Positions 32,400 to 41,219 of a stretch of 64,000 nt of DNA are shown here, piece by piece. Position 1 is the first letter of the stretch; each line of letters opens with the position of its first letter. This DNA comes from Shimia aestuarii (lineage in GTDB: Bacteria > Pseudomonadota > Alphaproteobacteria > Rhodobacterales > Rhodobacteraceae). Below the pieces are notes generated by a model, which searched no databases, was not told where the DNA came from, and was given only the letters and a program-made list of their open reading frames with translations. The stretch is taken from the NCBI RefSeq assembly GCF_022814865.1, contig NZ_JAKVRD010000002.1:124001-188000 (forward strand), read 5' to 3'. A program made the translations under genes and the position numbers.

Positions 32400-32747
32400 A
32401 TGTCAAATGAAGAGTATGCTGACAGCTCTCAAATATTGGCTCTAGGCAAGAAACCCGAGGAATGGGTTGAGCTCATGGGTGACATGGGCATCGAGATTTC
32501 CGAGCGAACACTTCGGGAGAGGGCAAATGAGACCGGGGCATTCTACCGGCTTGGACGGACCATGCTCATCACACCCGCGCAGATCGACAAGATTTTTGAA
32601 GGAGGCCAGGCATGCCGCTCCAAATCTACAAGAGGGGTCGCTTCTACTGGGCTAAGGGCTGGGTCGAGTACAACGGCAGGCCAATCGCAGGCCCATACCG
32701 GCGAAGCACTAAGGCATCTACAGAAGCAGGCGCTCGGGACTGGATAA
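32400..32747 (+). CDS. Second small HTH protein overlapping the integrase start
   Basis: 115 residues. The first 68 resemble an excisionase/DNA-binding domain ending in LITPAQIDKIFEGG, and the last 45 are low-complexity, read from DNA that also encodes the start of the integrase in another frame. It begins three bases after the first excisionase-like gene. The 136-bp overlap with the integrase is long, so only the first part may be functional, but the stop is genuinely at 32747. Confidence 0.65.
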   Translation: MSNEEYADSSQILALGKKPEEWVELMGDMGIEISERTLRERANETGAFYRLGRTMLITPAQIDKIFEGGQACRSKSTRGVASTGLRAGSSTTAGQSQAHTGEALRHLQKQALGTG

Positions 32748-33706
32748 ACCGCGAGACCGAGCTCCAGATACGTCGCCATGTTGTTGGAGATGAGCCGAGC
32801 AAGACCTTCTCCGATGCAATCATGCTCTATAACGCCTCTCCCAAGACCGCAAAGCAGTTGATCCCGATTGTCGAAGAGATTGGCGACTTGCCACTGGGTG
32901 CCATCTCTGGCGCGCTTCTCAAGGGCCTTGGTCCGAAACTCAAACCGAAGGCGTCGACCGACACTTGGTGGCGCGAGATCGTGACGCCAGCGAGTGCGGT
33001 GATCAACAACGCGCATGAGCTGGAAGGAACGCCTCTGATCCGGGTGAAGCCCTATGACAAATTCGAGCGGATCGCCCAGGACAAGCGACGCGGAAAGCTG
33101 AGCCGCGTGGAACGCAAGCCCGCCGACAAGGAATGGATCGAAGCCTTCTGCCGAGCGGCTGATCCTTACAACGCCGCTTTGGTCCGTTTCATGTTCGAGA
33201 CGGCGGCGCGGATCGATCAGGCCGTCTCGATTGAGCCTGACGATCTGCGACCGGCCGAGAACAAGGTCAGGGTGAAGGCGCAGAAGGGTCATCCGGAAAG
33301 CTGGATCACCGTATCGCCTCAGATGATGGATGAGTTGCTGGCCTTGCCGCCGAAGCGGCCAAAGAACCGCAAGACTGGCAAGTTCATGAAGCCACGCGTC
33401 TTCGGCTATGGCAGCTCGACAGGCTACAACACCCGCTGGAAGACCATCTGCAAACGCGCAGGCATCCCATACATATCCGCACATCCTGCAGGGCGACACG
33501 GGTTCTTCACTGAATTGGTCGTGCGCCAGGGCGTCGATCCGGTCACGGCGGCCAAGGCTGGCCGCTGGTCAGACCCCAATTTGCCGATGCGTATCTACGC
33601 CCACGCGGAGACGGATGAGGCCGATGTCAGGGCCCGTTTTCGTACAAACCACGTACAGGCGGACACTGTACAAACACCCAAGAGCAAGAAATCACAGAAG
33701 GAATAG
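32612..33706 (+). CDS. int: Tyrosine recombinase (integrase) of the element
   Basis: A 364-residue site-specific integrase ending 14 bp before the att core. Catalytic residues are visible: Arg200 in ETAARIDQ, a Lys in VRVKAQKG (222 or 225), His291/Arg295 in AHPAGRHG, Trp319 in GRWSD, and the nucleophile Tyr329 in MRIYAHA. A GGAGG ribosome site precedes ATG 32612. Its gene-end position next to the tRNA core is usual for tRNA-specific integrases. Confidence 0.93.
   Translation: MPLQIYKRGRFYWAKGWVEYNGRPIAGPYRRSTKASTEAGARDWINRETELQIRRHVVGDEPSKTFSDAIMLYNASPKTAKQLIPIVEEIGDLPLGAISGALLKGLGPKLKPKASTDTWWREIVTPASAVINNAHELEGTPLIRVKPYDKFERIAQDKRRGKLSRVERKPADKEWIEAFCRAADPYNAALVRFMFETAARIDQAVSIEPDDLRPAENKVRVKAQKGHPESWITVSPQMMDELLALPPKRPKNRKTGKFMKPRVFGYGSSTGYNTRWKTICKRAGIPYISAHPAGRHGFFTELVVRQGVDPVTAAKAGRWSDPNLPMRIYAHAETDEADVRARFRTNHVQADTVQTPKSKKSQKE
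33642..33675 (+). repeat. GTACA repeats, candidate integrase arm sites (right)
   Basis: GTACAAAC at 33642-33649 and 33668-33675 with a partial GTACAGG at 33653. They lie within the last codons of the integrase, 46-79 bp from the core at 33721, and match the word at the left end. Confidence 0.5.
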
Positions 33707-33720
33707 CGCTATGAACGGTT

Positions 33721-33767
33721 CCCTCCTAAGGGGCAGGTTGCAGGTTCGAATCCTGCCGGGGTCGCCA
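33721..33767 (+). repeat. att core at the junction of the two tandem copies
   Basis: The second 47-bp core. It is preceded by the integrase end instead of the tRNA 5' half, so it is not a tRNA gene. Element sequence lies on both sides, giving arm-core-arm as in the circular form's attP. Confidence 0.92.
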
Positions 33768-33870
33768 AAACTGCCTGAAAAATATGGCTTATTTGTAAGG
33801 CGTTGCGCAGAAGCGTGTAGAAACGCCCGTTTTGTTTTCCGCCGAATTCTCCGAAAACGACCGAAATCTC

Positions 33871-33889
33871 GTACAAAACCTGTACAAAA
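33871..33889 (+). repeat. GTACAAAA repeats, left arm sites of copy 2
   Basis: The same paired repeats as at 14973-14991. Here they sit on the right side of a core whose left side also has arm repeats. Confidence 0.48.
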
Positions 33890-33922
33890 TTCGCACGTCC
33901 GTGCGGCTTTTGGGGTGTTCTC

Positions 33923-34777
33923 ATGAGCTGGCGGGTGGCGAATGCGTGTGCGGAGCGGAAGTTCGGGAGTGCGACGCGCAAGCAGATCATCATGTTTCTG
34001 GCAGACAAGGCTTCTGACGATGGGTCTGGGATCTGGTGTTCGAAGGGGACCATCCAGCGGCACACCGAGCTCGGTGAGACAACCGTCAAACGCACGATCC
34101 GAGATTTCCTGAAGGAAGGCATCCTGGAGGAGACCGGTGCGCGGGGCTGCAAGAACGGGTTCACGGTTGTTTACCGCATCAATCTCGCCCGGATCGAGGC
34201 GCTGGAACTGACCGCTGAACCCGAGATGGAGACGGGGGCCACAGTGGACCCCGTCCAGACTGGACCCGGAACGGGGGCCACAGTGGCCGGGGTACCGGGG
34301 CCACCACGGCCCCCAAACCATCCTAAAACCATCCATAAACCTCCTACGCGCGAGCGCGTGGCGGCGGAGGATGAAGAAGCTGAGAAGGTGTTGGCCCGCT
34401 ACCCGCCCGACCGCATGCGCGGGAAGGCTGAATGTCTCGGGCGGATCAGGGACATCTTGGACGCCGGGACAGAGGTCGAGGTCCTGTTGCAGGCCGTGAA
34501 GGCATACGCCACGGAAAGCGCGGGCTTCACCCGGTCAAAGGTCTGTTTCTCTGACAACTGGTTCAAGTCGGGGCGGTGGCGGGCCTACGTCGACGGCATT
34601 GCCCAGGGCCGGGAAGAGGCGAAGGTAAAGGAGGCCGAGGTGCTGGCAGGCTTGGCGAACTGGGTCACAGACAAGCATCCGCTTTGCCGCCACATCACGC
34701 CCGGCCAGATCGACGCACTCTTGGCCGCAGAGCTGGTGACAAAGGCGCAAATGCAGGCGGCAGGCCTCAGATTATGA
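33923..34777 (+). CDS. Helix-turn-helix protein of the mobilization region, copy 2
   Basis: Same 284-residue translation as the gene at 15025, with an N-terminal HTH_36-like domain and a four-base overlap with mobC. Because its upstream DNA is the copy-copy junction instead of tRNA-Arg, any read-through from the tRNA promoter would reach copy 1 only. Confidence 0.75.
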   Translation: MSWRVANACAERKFGSATRKQIIMFLADKASDDGSGIWCSKGTIQRHTELGETTVKRTIRDFLKEGILEETGARGCKNGFTVVYRINLARIEALELTAEPEMETGATVDPVQTGPGTGATVAGVPGPPRPPNHPKTIHKPPTRERVAAEDEEAEKVLARYPPDRMRGKAECLGRIRDILDAGTEVEVLLQAVKAYATESAGFTRSKVCFSDNWFKSGRWRAYVDGIAQGREEAKVKEAEVLAGLANWVTDKHPLCRHITPGQIDALLAAELVTKAQMQAAGLRL

Positions 34778-35247
34778 GCATCACCGACCCCACCGAAGCG
34801 CAAACAGCAAGGCGACCCATGTCATACGGCTGCGCCGATGACACGGGACCTTGCGAGGGGCGGCACGCCTCCCCTTCGAACCCCACCGGCGCGGGAAAAG
34901 CCCGCACCAAAGAGCCGCTAACCGAGACTTTTGTCTTCCGGTGCACAGCGGCAGAGAAGGCCCAGTTGCGCGCCAAGGCCGAGGCCGCTGGTCTGCCTGC
35001 CTCGACGCTTCTGCGCGAGGCGCTTGGCCTGACCGAAGCGCGCCGCCGCAAGCCAATTCCTCGCGTCGATCCAGCACTTGTGCTGGCGGTCGGGCGCATC
35101 GGCGGCAACCTCAACCAGATTGCACGTTGGCTGAACCACGCCATGAAGGTCGGGCGCACCGACCTCGATACCCTGACCGTCGCGCGCCGCCTTGTGGTGA
35201 TCGAACGTCAGCTCGCCGCGCTCCTCGATGAGGCGCGGCGGTGCTGA
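34774..35247 (+). CDS. mobC: MobC-like relaxosome accessory protein, copy 2
   Basis: Identical to the protein at 15876: 157 residues with the GRIGGNLNQIARWLN signature. Coupled to the relaxase gene by a seven-base overlap. Confidence 0.88.
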   Translation: MSITDPTEAQTARRPMSYGCADDTGPCEGRHASPSNPTGAGKARTKEPLTETFVFRCTAAEKAQLRAKAEAAGLPASTLLREALGLTEARRRKPIPRVDPALVLAVGRIGGNLNQIARWLNHAMKVGRTDLDTLTVARRLVVIERQLAALLDEARRC

Positions 35248-36794
35248 TCAAGTTCTTCCCCAACGGCAAAGGCGCGGGCGCGGGGCCGGTCGGCTACCTC
35301 GTGGCCGAGCGCGTGCTGGCCTATGACGGCAACCGCGACCTGATCCGCGATACCGACGGCCAGCCCCTGACTGTCAGCCGCGATCCGCTACCCGAGGTCC
35401 TGCGCGGCAACCCCAAGCGTACCGAGGCCCTGATCGATGCCAGCCGCCACCAGTGGACCTACCGCGCGGGCGTGATCAGCTTTGCCGACAGCGACGATCC
35501 GACCGGAGATCAGCAAGCCGAGGTCATGGACGGGTTCGAGCGTCTGGCCTTCGCGGGGCTGGACCCTGAGCAATATGAGGTGCTCTGGGTCCGCCATCGA
35601 CACGAAGGCCGGGTCGAGCTGCATTTCTGCACGCCGCGCCTGGAACTGACGACAGGCAAGAGCCTCAACATTGCGCCACCGGGCTATCAGCACGCCTATG
35701 ACAGCCTGCGCGACGTGATGAACCAGCGCCACGGCTGGGCCGATCCGATGGATGTGGAGCGCGCTCAAGAGGTGCGTGACACCGTCGAGGCCCCAACCCG
35801 CGCCCAAGGCCGTGACGAGCTGCACGCCTGGATACAGGACCAGATCGATATGGGACTGATCACTGACCGCGCATCCATGATCGAAGCCCTCACCGATGCG
35901 GGCTACGACCTCCCGCGAGCTGGCAAAGCCTACATCACCGCCCGCGATCCCGACACCGGCGAACGCTGGCGGCTGAAAGGAGAGATTTTCCATGAAGACT
36001 GGCAAGCCGACCCGGCTGAGCGAGAAACTGAACGCGGAACTCAACACGATCCGGGCCGAACACGTCGCCTCGATCTCCTCCCAGCTCAGGAGCTTCAGGA
36101 TCGATTTGAAGAACATTGTGGGCGCCGCGCAGCATACCATCGCGAGCGATACGCGCCGCTTTCAGACCGAGGCGGCGAACATGTTCGAGACGCGGCTGAG
36201 GTCGATCCGCCTCTGGCTGACGATCTCGCCCTGGCTGATCGCGGCGATGGTGCTGACGGGGATCGCCTTGATGATGGCCGCGAGCTTCTTCTGGACGGTG
36301 CATCTGACGCGCTCGGAGTTGACAGAGCTTGGCCTGATACGGATCGAGCGACCCGAGGGGACATGGCTGATCCTGGACCCATCGAAGACCCGGCTACGCA
36401 CCTGCACGATGGGCGAGCGGCACGTGACCTGCATTCGGATCGAGGAGGACTAGATGACCCGACTGACAGCCTTGGAACGCGACTTGCTCGCCTGCGTCGA
36501 GCGGTTGGTGACGGCCTCAGAGGCCTCCGCGAAGGACTTGACCGCCTTGGAGACACGCTCGACCGGCAGGATCGAGAAGGAGATGGCTGGCTTGAAAGCC
36601 TGCGTGACCTTGCTCATTCGTTCACAGGCCGCATCCATGAAGGCCTTAAGCGGATTGCTGAACGACGAGGCGAGCTACAAGACGCTGGACGAGAACTTGC
36701 AGCAGAGCTTGACCTTAGCGAAGGCCGCCGCCGAGAGATTGAGGGACAGCTAGACAGCCAGGAAGCGCATACGGAGCGGGGGTTGAGTCACTAA
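35241..36794 (+). CDS. mobA: ColE1/MbeA-like relaxase, copy 2
   Basis: Identical to the relaxase at 16343: GTG start, Tyr19, and the His119-Glu126-His128 variant of the HEN triad. The C-terminal half again overlaps the MbeB- and MbeD-like genes. Confidence 0.87.
   Translation: MLIKFFPNGKGAGAGPVGYLVAERVLAYDGNRDLIRDTDGQPLTVSRDPLPEVLRGNPKRTEALIDASRHQWTYRAGVISFADSDDPTGDQQAEVMDGFERLAFAGLDPEQYEVLWVRHRHEGRVELHFCTPRLELTTGKSLNIAPPGYQHAYDSLRDVMNQRHGWADPMDVERAQEVRDTVEAPTRAQGRDELHAWIQDQIDMGLITDRASMIEALTDAGYDLPRAGKAYITARDPDTGERWRLKGEIFHEDWQADPAERETERGTQHDPGRTRRLDLLPAQELQDRFEEHCGRRAAYHRERYAPLSDRGGEHVRDAAEVDPPLADDLALADRGDGADGDRLDDGRELLLDGASDALGVDRAWPDTDRATRGDMADPGPIEDPATHLHDGRAARDLHSDRGGLDDPTDSLGTRLARLRRAVGDGLRGLREGLDRLGDTLDRQDREGDGWLESLRDLAHSFTGRIHEGLKRIAERRGELQDAGRELAAELDLSEGRRREIEGQLDSQEAHTERGLSH
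35992..36453 (+). CDS. MbeB/MobB-like nested membrane protein, copy 2
   Basis: Identical to the protein at 17094, with one transmembrane segment at residues about 80-101, read out of frame within the relaxase gene. Confidence 0.78.
   Translation: MKTGKPTRLSEKLNAELNTIRAEHVASISSQLRSFRIDLKNIVGAAQHTIASDTRRFQTEAANMFETRLRSIRLWLTISPWLIAAMVLTGIALMMAASFFWTVHLTRSELTELGLIRIERPEGTWLILDPSKTRLRTCTMGERHVTCIRIEED
36454..36753 (+). CDS. MbeD/MobD-like nested coiled-coil protein, copy 2
   Basis: Identical to the 99-residue protein at 17556; starts immediately after the MbeB-like stop codon. Confidence 0.68.
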   Translation: MTRLTALERDLLACVERLVTASEASAKDLTALETRSTGRIEKEMAGLKACVTLLIRSQAASMKALSGLLNDEASYKTLDENLQQSLTLAKAAAERLRDS

Positions 36795-36988
36795 GAGAAG
36801 CCAAGCACAATTATATGAAAAGCACGGACCTCAGGCGTTGATCAATTCTGCTGTTGTGGCAATTGGATAGACGCAACGTGTTCAAGGAGCAATTTTGTGA
36901 TTTGGAAAGCCGATCTTTACTACGCGGCTCGCGGAGAGCAGAGTTAGTCTAGCGACATGGTTTGCCAATTGAACAAAAGGATAACGAC

Positions 36989-37552
36989 GTGGGAGAGTTG
37001 GTATTTGCCTCGAGCAACCAGCACAAGTTTGATGAGGCGCGGGAAATTCTGACATCACTTGGGGTAGGATTGCGATTTCGGCGCTGCAGTATCGACGAGC
37101 TCCAGACGACAGATGTGGCGCGGCTGATACACAAAAAATGCTTGGATGCGTATGGCCAAATCGCGAGACCACTGATTGTTGAACACACTACACTCCACAG
37201 TACTAACTACGGAGGGTTCCCCGCAGGACTCACTAGCGTCTTTTTAAAGACCGTGGGGCTTGCGGGAGCCACCGACATGTTGGGCCGACCGGGGAAAAAC
37301 CAGGCTACAGCGACAACAACCGTGGCTTATACAGATGGGAAGAAAATAACAACTTTTGAAGGTTCGATGAATGGGGAAATCCTCGACGCTCCGACAGTAA
37401 CCGACACAGACTGGAAGAAATTCGGGTGGAACGCGATCTTCAAACCGGATGGTTTCAGTAAATCCCTAGCTGAGATTGGGCCAGCTCATAAGAACTCGTT
37501 TTCAATGCGCAGGATCGCACTTGAAAAACTTGTTGCAGGAGGAATTCTCTAG
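36989..37552 (+). CDS. HAM1/ITPase-fold candidate sensor, copy 2
   Basis: Identical to the protein at 18091, including the three altered active-site positions (His66, Asn148, Met173). GTG start behind AAAGGA. Two identical copies keep gene dosage of the module doubled as long as the array lasts. Confidence 0.85.
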   Translation: MGELVFASSNQHKFDEAREILTSLGVGLRFRRCSIDELQTTDVARLIHKKCLDAYGQIARPLIVEHTTLHSTNYGGFPAGLTSVFLKTVGLAGATDMLGRPGKNQATATTTVAYTDGKKITTFEGSMNGEILDAPTVTDTDWKKFGWNAIFKPDGFSKSLAEIGPAHKNSFSMRRIALEKLVAGGIL

Positions 37553-37554
37553 CT

Positions 37555-38352
37555 ATGACCGTGAACGGCGAAGTTAAGGTGGCAATTGCTCAAAAAAAGC
37601 TAGTCCTATTCGCCGGGGCTGGCGTTTCTATGAACCTTGGGCTGCCTTCGTGGAGCGGGCTAATTGACAAAATGGCGGGTGATGTCGGGTTTGACCCTGC
37701 ATTGTTTCAAGCAATGGGTGAATTTGATGCTCTCGCTGAGTTCTATGAGATCGAGAAGGGAGGTCGCTTAGAAATAGTGGACTGGATGAGAAGAGAATGG
37801 CAGAGTTCTACGATTTCAACCCTGACATCTGAAATTCATGACCTCATCGTCAGATGTAATTTTCCAGTAATTTACACAACGAATTATGACCACTGGTTGG
37901 AACAAAGCTATATTCAACGCGGCAGCTCATGTTCCACAATAATAGATGTGCGTGATCTGCCGAAGCTTACAGAACCGGACCCATGCGTAGTCAAATTTCA
38001 TGGAGATTTAGGCGCGCCCGAGACTATGGTCCTTACCGAGTCAGACTATGCAAAACGTATGTCCTTGGAATCGGCTTTGGATATACAACTCCGGTCAGAT
38101 ACCTTGCAGCGGGGCATCCTGTTCTTGGGCTATTCTCTTAGGGACAAGAACCTGAGGTATATTCTCCACAAATTGAAGCAACTCAGGGATGGGTTCGCAG
38201 CGCCATCGGCATATCCACCTTCATACTTGTTCACGAACAGAGTGAACCACGTCGAGGAAAAACTACTGAGCCAGTGGGGTGTAAAGGTAATCGTACCAGA
38301 CGAACTTGAGCCATCGACTGCATTGCAAGAGTTCTTGCGGTCAGTTGTTTAA
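37555..38352 (+). CDS. SIR2-domain candidate effector, copy 2
   Basis: Identical to the protein at 18657; GAGVS, TTNYD, HG and GYSLRD motifs intact. Two bases after the HAM1-like gene. Confidence 0.87.
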   Translation: MTVNGEVKVAIAQKKLVLFAGAGVSMNLGLPSWSGLIDKMAGDVGFDPALFQAMGEFDALAEFYEIEKGGRLEIVDWMRREWQSSTISTLTSEIHDLIVRCNFPVIYTTNYDHWLEQSYIQRGSSCSTIIDVRDLPKLTEPDPCVVKFHGDLGAPETMVLTESDYAKRMSLESALDIQLRSDTLQRGILFLGYSLRDKNLRYILHKLKQLRDGFAAPSAYPPSYLFTNRVNHVEEKLLSQWGVKVIVPDELEPSTALQEFLRSVV

Positions 38353-38700
38353 AATCTCAATGGCACGGTCCGCTTGACTGCTCATGCTAACAACTGCACG
38401 CCGGTCGAAGTTAAGCTCGTCGATAGTTGCGGTGACATGCTCAAGGTATGCGCTTCGCATCGGCTTTGTTAGTACAGTTCCGATATCAGACATCCAGATG
38501 GCCAAGCCCCAGAGCTTCACAAGATCAACTGTTGTCATGTTCGCGTCCAAGGGGAACTTTTCTTCTGCCAAAGACCTCAACCTTTGTGCCGTTGCCTTAT
38601 CGTCTTTGCGCTCTTCGGCAAAGGCATCAAGAAGATCAATTTGAGCCTGTTCTGACTTGGACTTGATAGTCAGAAACTCCAATGGTGAGAGCCTACTCAT
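38341..38700 (-). CDS. Unknown 119-residue protein coupled to dNMP kinase, copy 2
   Basis: Identical to the protein at 19443; four-base overlap with the kinase gene, 12-bp convergent overlap with the SIR2 gene. Confidence 0.72.
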   Translation of the reverse strand: MSRLSPLEFLTIKSKSEQAQIDLLDAFAEERKDDKATAQRLRSLAEEKFPLDANMTTVDLVKLWGLAIWMSDIGTVLTKPMRSAYLEHVTATIDELNFDRRAVVSMSSQADRAIEILNN

Positions 38701-39416
38701 GTTTCAAATGATTCCAGTGCGTTACGCCATGCTTCAGCATTGTTTTCAAACGATAGCATAGCGCCAGAACTCTTCTCTCGCAATGTCGCTTCGAGCTGTG
38801 GCATTGTGATAAGCAGCTTGCTGCTTGAAACGGGCGCGGAACCGGGCTGGTCGTTCCAAATGGTCGGCACAACGGTCTTTGTTCTCGACAATCGGGATAG
38901 CCAACTAGCGAGCTTTTCAGATGGGTGGTCATCCACCGTGGTGGCGTACGGATCGCCTCTTTGCTGCAGTCGCTGTGCGCGCGTCGTCAGGTCACACTGC
39001 ACAAGGAAGATACAAAAACGTTGTTTCAAAAGAAATTGTAACTCGTTTGGAAATCGCAAGTCGTCTAGAATCAAAGGAGTCTTCGAAGAGCTTTGGGCGA
39101 TGCGACGATCCAAGGCATCTACCCATATGTTCGGGTACCCGTGAGGGTGAAGCCAAACCTTGGCAAGTTTCGCTTCCAGAGCAGGGTCAACGCTTTCGCC
39201 GTTCCTACCCCAGTGAGTTCCAACATCCGTGAGCATTTGCCTATCTTCAGGGCGCTTCTTGTCTATAGTGCGCCCCATTGCTTGTTCAGCAACTTTGTAG
39301 ACCTCGCGACCAAACGAAATCACTTCGGCTTCGAGCACACGCGCCAACCGCTCGGCAACAAATGATTTTCCCGTTCCCAGTTGGCCGATCAGACCGATTC
39401 TTACGGTTGTATCCAA
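38697..39416 (-). CDS. dNMP kinase-like P-loop protein, copy 2
   Basis: Identical to the protein at 19799, with Walker A GQLGTGKS and the DLRFPNE motif. Confidence 0.8.
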   Translation of the reverse strand: MDTTVRIGLIGQLGTGKSFVAERLARVLEAEVISFGREVYKVAEQAMGRTIDKKRPEDRQMLTDVGTHWGRNGESVDPALEAKLAKVWLHPHGYPNIWVDALDRRIAQSSSKTPLILDDLRFPNELQFLLKQRFCIFLVQCDLTTRAQRLQQRGDPYATTVDDHPSEKLASWLSRLSRTKTVVPTIWNDQPGSAPVSSSKLLITMPQLEATLREKSSGAMLSFENNAEAWRNALESFET

Positions 39417-39470
39417 GTGTGAAGTGTCCTTAAGTGCGTTCGACGGTGCTACAGGTTTTTCTATGAGGGT

Positions 39471-39962
39471 ATGGTGAAAGTGTACATAGCAGGACCGATG
39501 TTTATCGAGTCCCAGATTGACTACAATTTGATGCTGGCGAACCGCATCCGGGAATTGGGGATTGAGGTGTATTGTCCGAACGAGAATGCCGAGATCAACG
39601 ACAAATCAAGGCGGGACATCACAGGCGAGAAGATCTACAAGCACGACATTGATGAGCTACGCGCTAGCAACGTGCTCTTATGTCAAGTTGCAGACTGCCC
39701 CGGAACAAATTGGGAGGCAGGGTATTTTGACTGCCTCTCTAAGGAGGTAAACTCCGATATGTATGTTGGGGTAATTGGTCTCAGCTCCGATATACGCCTG
39801 AAAACCCCCCCGGACCCCCAGAAACCAGGATTTGACAATCAAACCATGTATCTCAATCAATTTATGGTTGGCGGGCTAAAATGCTCGCTCGGCCTGTTTT
39901 ACGATAAGGAAGACCTTTTCAAAAAACTGGTTGCATTACGGACAAAGTTCGATGGCGAGTAA
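39471..39962 (+). CDS. Nucleoside 2-deoxyribosyltransferase-family protein, copy 2
   Basis: Identical to the protein at 20573; expected nucleophile Glu82 in GTNWEAGY. Divergent from the dNMP kinase gene. Confidence 0.84.
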   Translation: MVKVYIAGPMFIESQIDYNLMLANRIRELGIEVYCPNENAEINDKSRRDITGEKIYKHDIDELRASNVLLCQVADCPGTNWEAGYFDCLSKEVNSDMYVGVIGLSSDIRLKTPPDPQKPGFDNQTMYLNQFMVGGLKCSLGLFYDKEDLFKKLVALRTKFDGE

Positions 39963-40536
39963 CGTAGCAATCTGTGGCGGAATTGCAGTTGGGAAAACTA
40001 CGCTTGGAAAGGCACTTGTAAGCCTACGCCAAGATTGGGATTTTCTGGAAGAAAGACCGCAAGAAGTCGCGTTTATCAAAGACTTCTACGCTGAGAAACG
40101 CAGATGGGCGTTTCATAGTCGCATCGGTATGCTTGAGTATTTTTTTCGACGTACCGCGTACCTAGATGCTTCTAGTAAATTCGTGATCCAAGATAGGACA
40201 CTACACGAATTGGTTATCTTCGCCGAGGTGCAAGCAGAAATCGGGACCATGTCTTCGAGCGAATTTGATCTTTATCACCGGGTTTTCGTCATGCTGAGCG
40301 AAAGGCACCCGCAGCCCGATGTAATTATTCGGTGTAAGTGCCCGTCAAACGTCGCGTTGAAGCGAGTGAGGGAACGTGCGCGGGATTTCGAGGCGAGCAT
40401 GACTGAGGAATACATTAAGTTAATTGAGGACCGTTACGACCAATGGCAAGATCGCCAATCGGCGACTACGAGAATTGTAGAGGTACACACAGATCAAGAG
40501 ATTGACTACTCAAGAATCTCTGAGCAGTTGGAATAG
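39952..40536 (+). CDS. Deoxynucleoside kinase, copy 2
   Basis: Identical to the protein at 21054, with P-loop GGIAVGKTT and DRT motif; starts within the end of the deoxyribosyltransferase gene. Confidence 0.85.
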   Translation: MASNVAICGGIAVGKTTLGKALVSLRQDWDFLEERPQEVAFIKDFYAEKRRWAFHSRIGMLEYFFRRTAYLDASSKFVIQDRTLHELVIFAEVQAEIGTMSSSEFDLYHRVFVMLSERHPQPDVIIRCKCPSNVALKRVRERARDFEASMTEEYIKLIEDRYDQWQDRQSATTRIVEVHTDQEIDYSRISEQLE

Positions 40537-40557
40537 ACTAGAGGTGGATTTTGGGAT

Positions 40558-40662
40558 TTAGGGCCCAACTAACGGCTTAATGTCCGACACATCTATCTTT
40601 TTGGCCACCCGTGCCATGTCATAGTTCGTCTGTAAGTTCATCCAGTAGGCCGGTGTTGTGTT
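40558..40662 (-). pseudogene. higA: C-terminal part of split higA, copy 2
   Basis: Same 34-codon fragment as at 21660, cut off by the left end of the second IS66-family copy. Confidence 0.88.
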
Positions 40663-40751
40663 GTAAGCGATGCGTTGGCCCCACGGAATGAGCATGTTTC
40701 GGGTCGCTTGGGGCTTCTTTTGCGGTGATCTTCTCCAAAAATGTGGAGACT

Positions 40752-41219
40752 ATGTTGATGCCGTACTTTTCCGGAATGTCACAAGAGGATGCCGACTCCT
40801 TTCGTCAAGGAGGCCCTGATGCCTATGGCAAATCACCCGAACGCATGAGAAGCGACGGGACCGCTCCTTGTCGGTGTTGTTTGAAGCTCATCGAAGCTGG
40901 TTCCGACATGCTGGTGTTAGCATATCGCCCTTTCGGGGAACTCCAGCCTTACGCTGAGACTGGACCGGTTTTTCTTTGCGCAAATGATTGCGAAGCCGTT
41001 GTTGCATCGCCTGATGTGCCTGAAGTCGTTGTTTCACCGGAGTATCTTCTGAAGGGCTATTCGTCAGATGAGCGCATTGTTTATGGAACGGGTCAGATCA
41101 CGCCCAAGGCAGACGTTGCCGCCTATGCAAATGCACTTCTTGAACGGGATGATATTGCATTCGTGGACCTGCGGTCTGCTAAGAACAACTGTTGGCAGGT
41201 CAGAATGACGCGGCGTTGA
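40752..41219 (+). CDS. DUF1203 passenger protein, copy 2
   Basis: Identical to the protein at 21854; overlaps the end of tnpC by 20 bp on the opposite strand. Confidence 0.8.
   Translation: MLMPYFSGMSQEDADSFRQGGPDAYGKSPERMRSDGTAPCRCCLKLIEAGSDMLVLAYRPFGELQPYAETGPVFLCANDCEAVVASPDVPEVVVSPEYLLKGYSSDERIVYGTGQITPKADVAAYANALLERDDIAFVDLRSAKNNCWQVRMTRR

Larger units (their letters stand above)
14823..33720 (+). mobile_element. Integrative mobilizable element, tandem copy 1 (18,898 bp)
   Basis: This unit runs from the att core in tRNA-Arg(CCT) to the next core. It encodes a tyrosine integrase beside its right end, two excisionase-like proteins, an XRE repressor, a ColE1-like mobilization module, two probable defence systems and an inserted IS66-family element. 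There are no conjugative pilus or coupling-protein genes, so it is an IME rather than a self-transmissible ICE. The mobilization and integrase ends look GC-rich like the host, whereas 18.0-21.7 kb and 24.7-31.6 kb look visibly richer in A+T, which suggests cargo gained from other sources. Confidence 0.92.

Noticed and set aside
32543-33499. A 318-codon minus-strand open frame opposite the integrase
   Set aside because: Shadow of the integrase gene; composition typical of antisense reading.
33721-33767. A possible second tRNA-Arg gene
   Set aside because: Only the 3' half of the tRNA is present; the 5' acceptor strand and D arm are missing, so it is an att core. The same holds at 52619.
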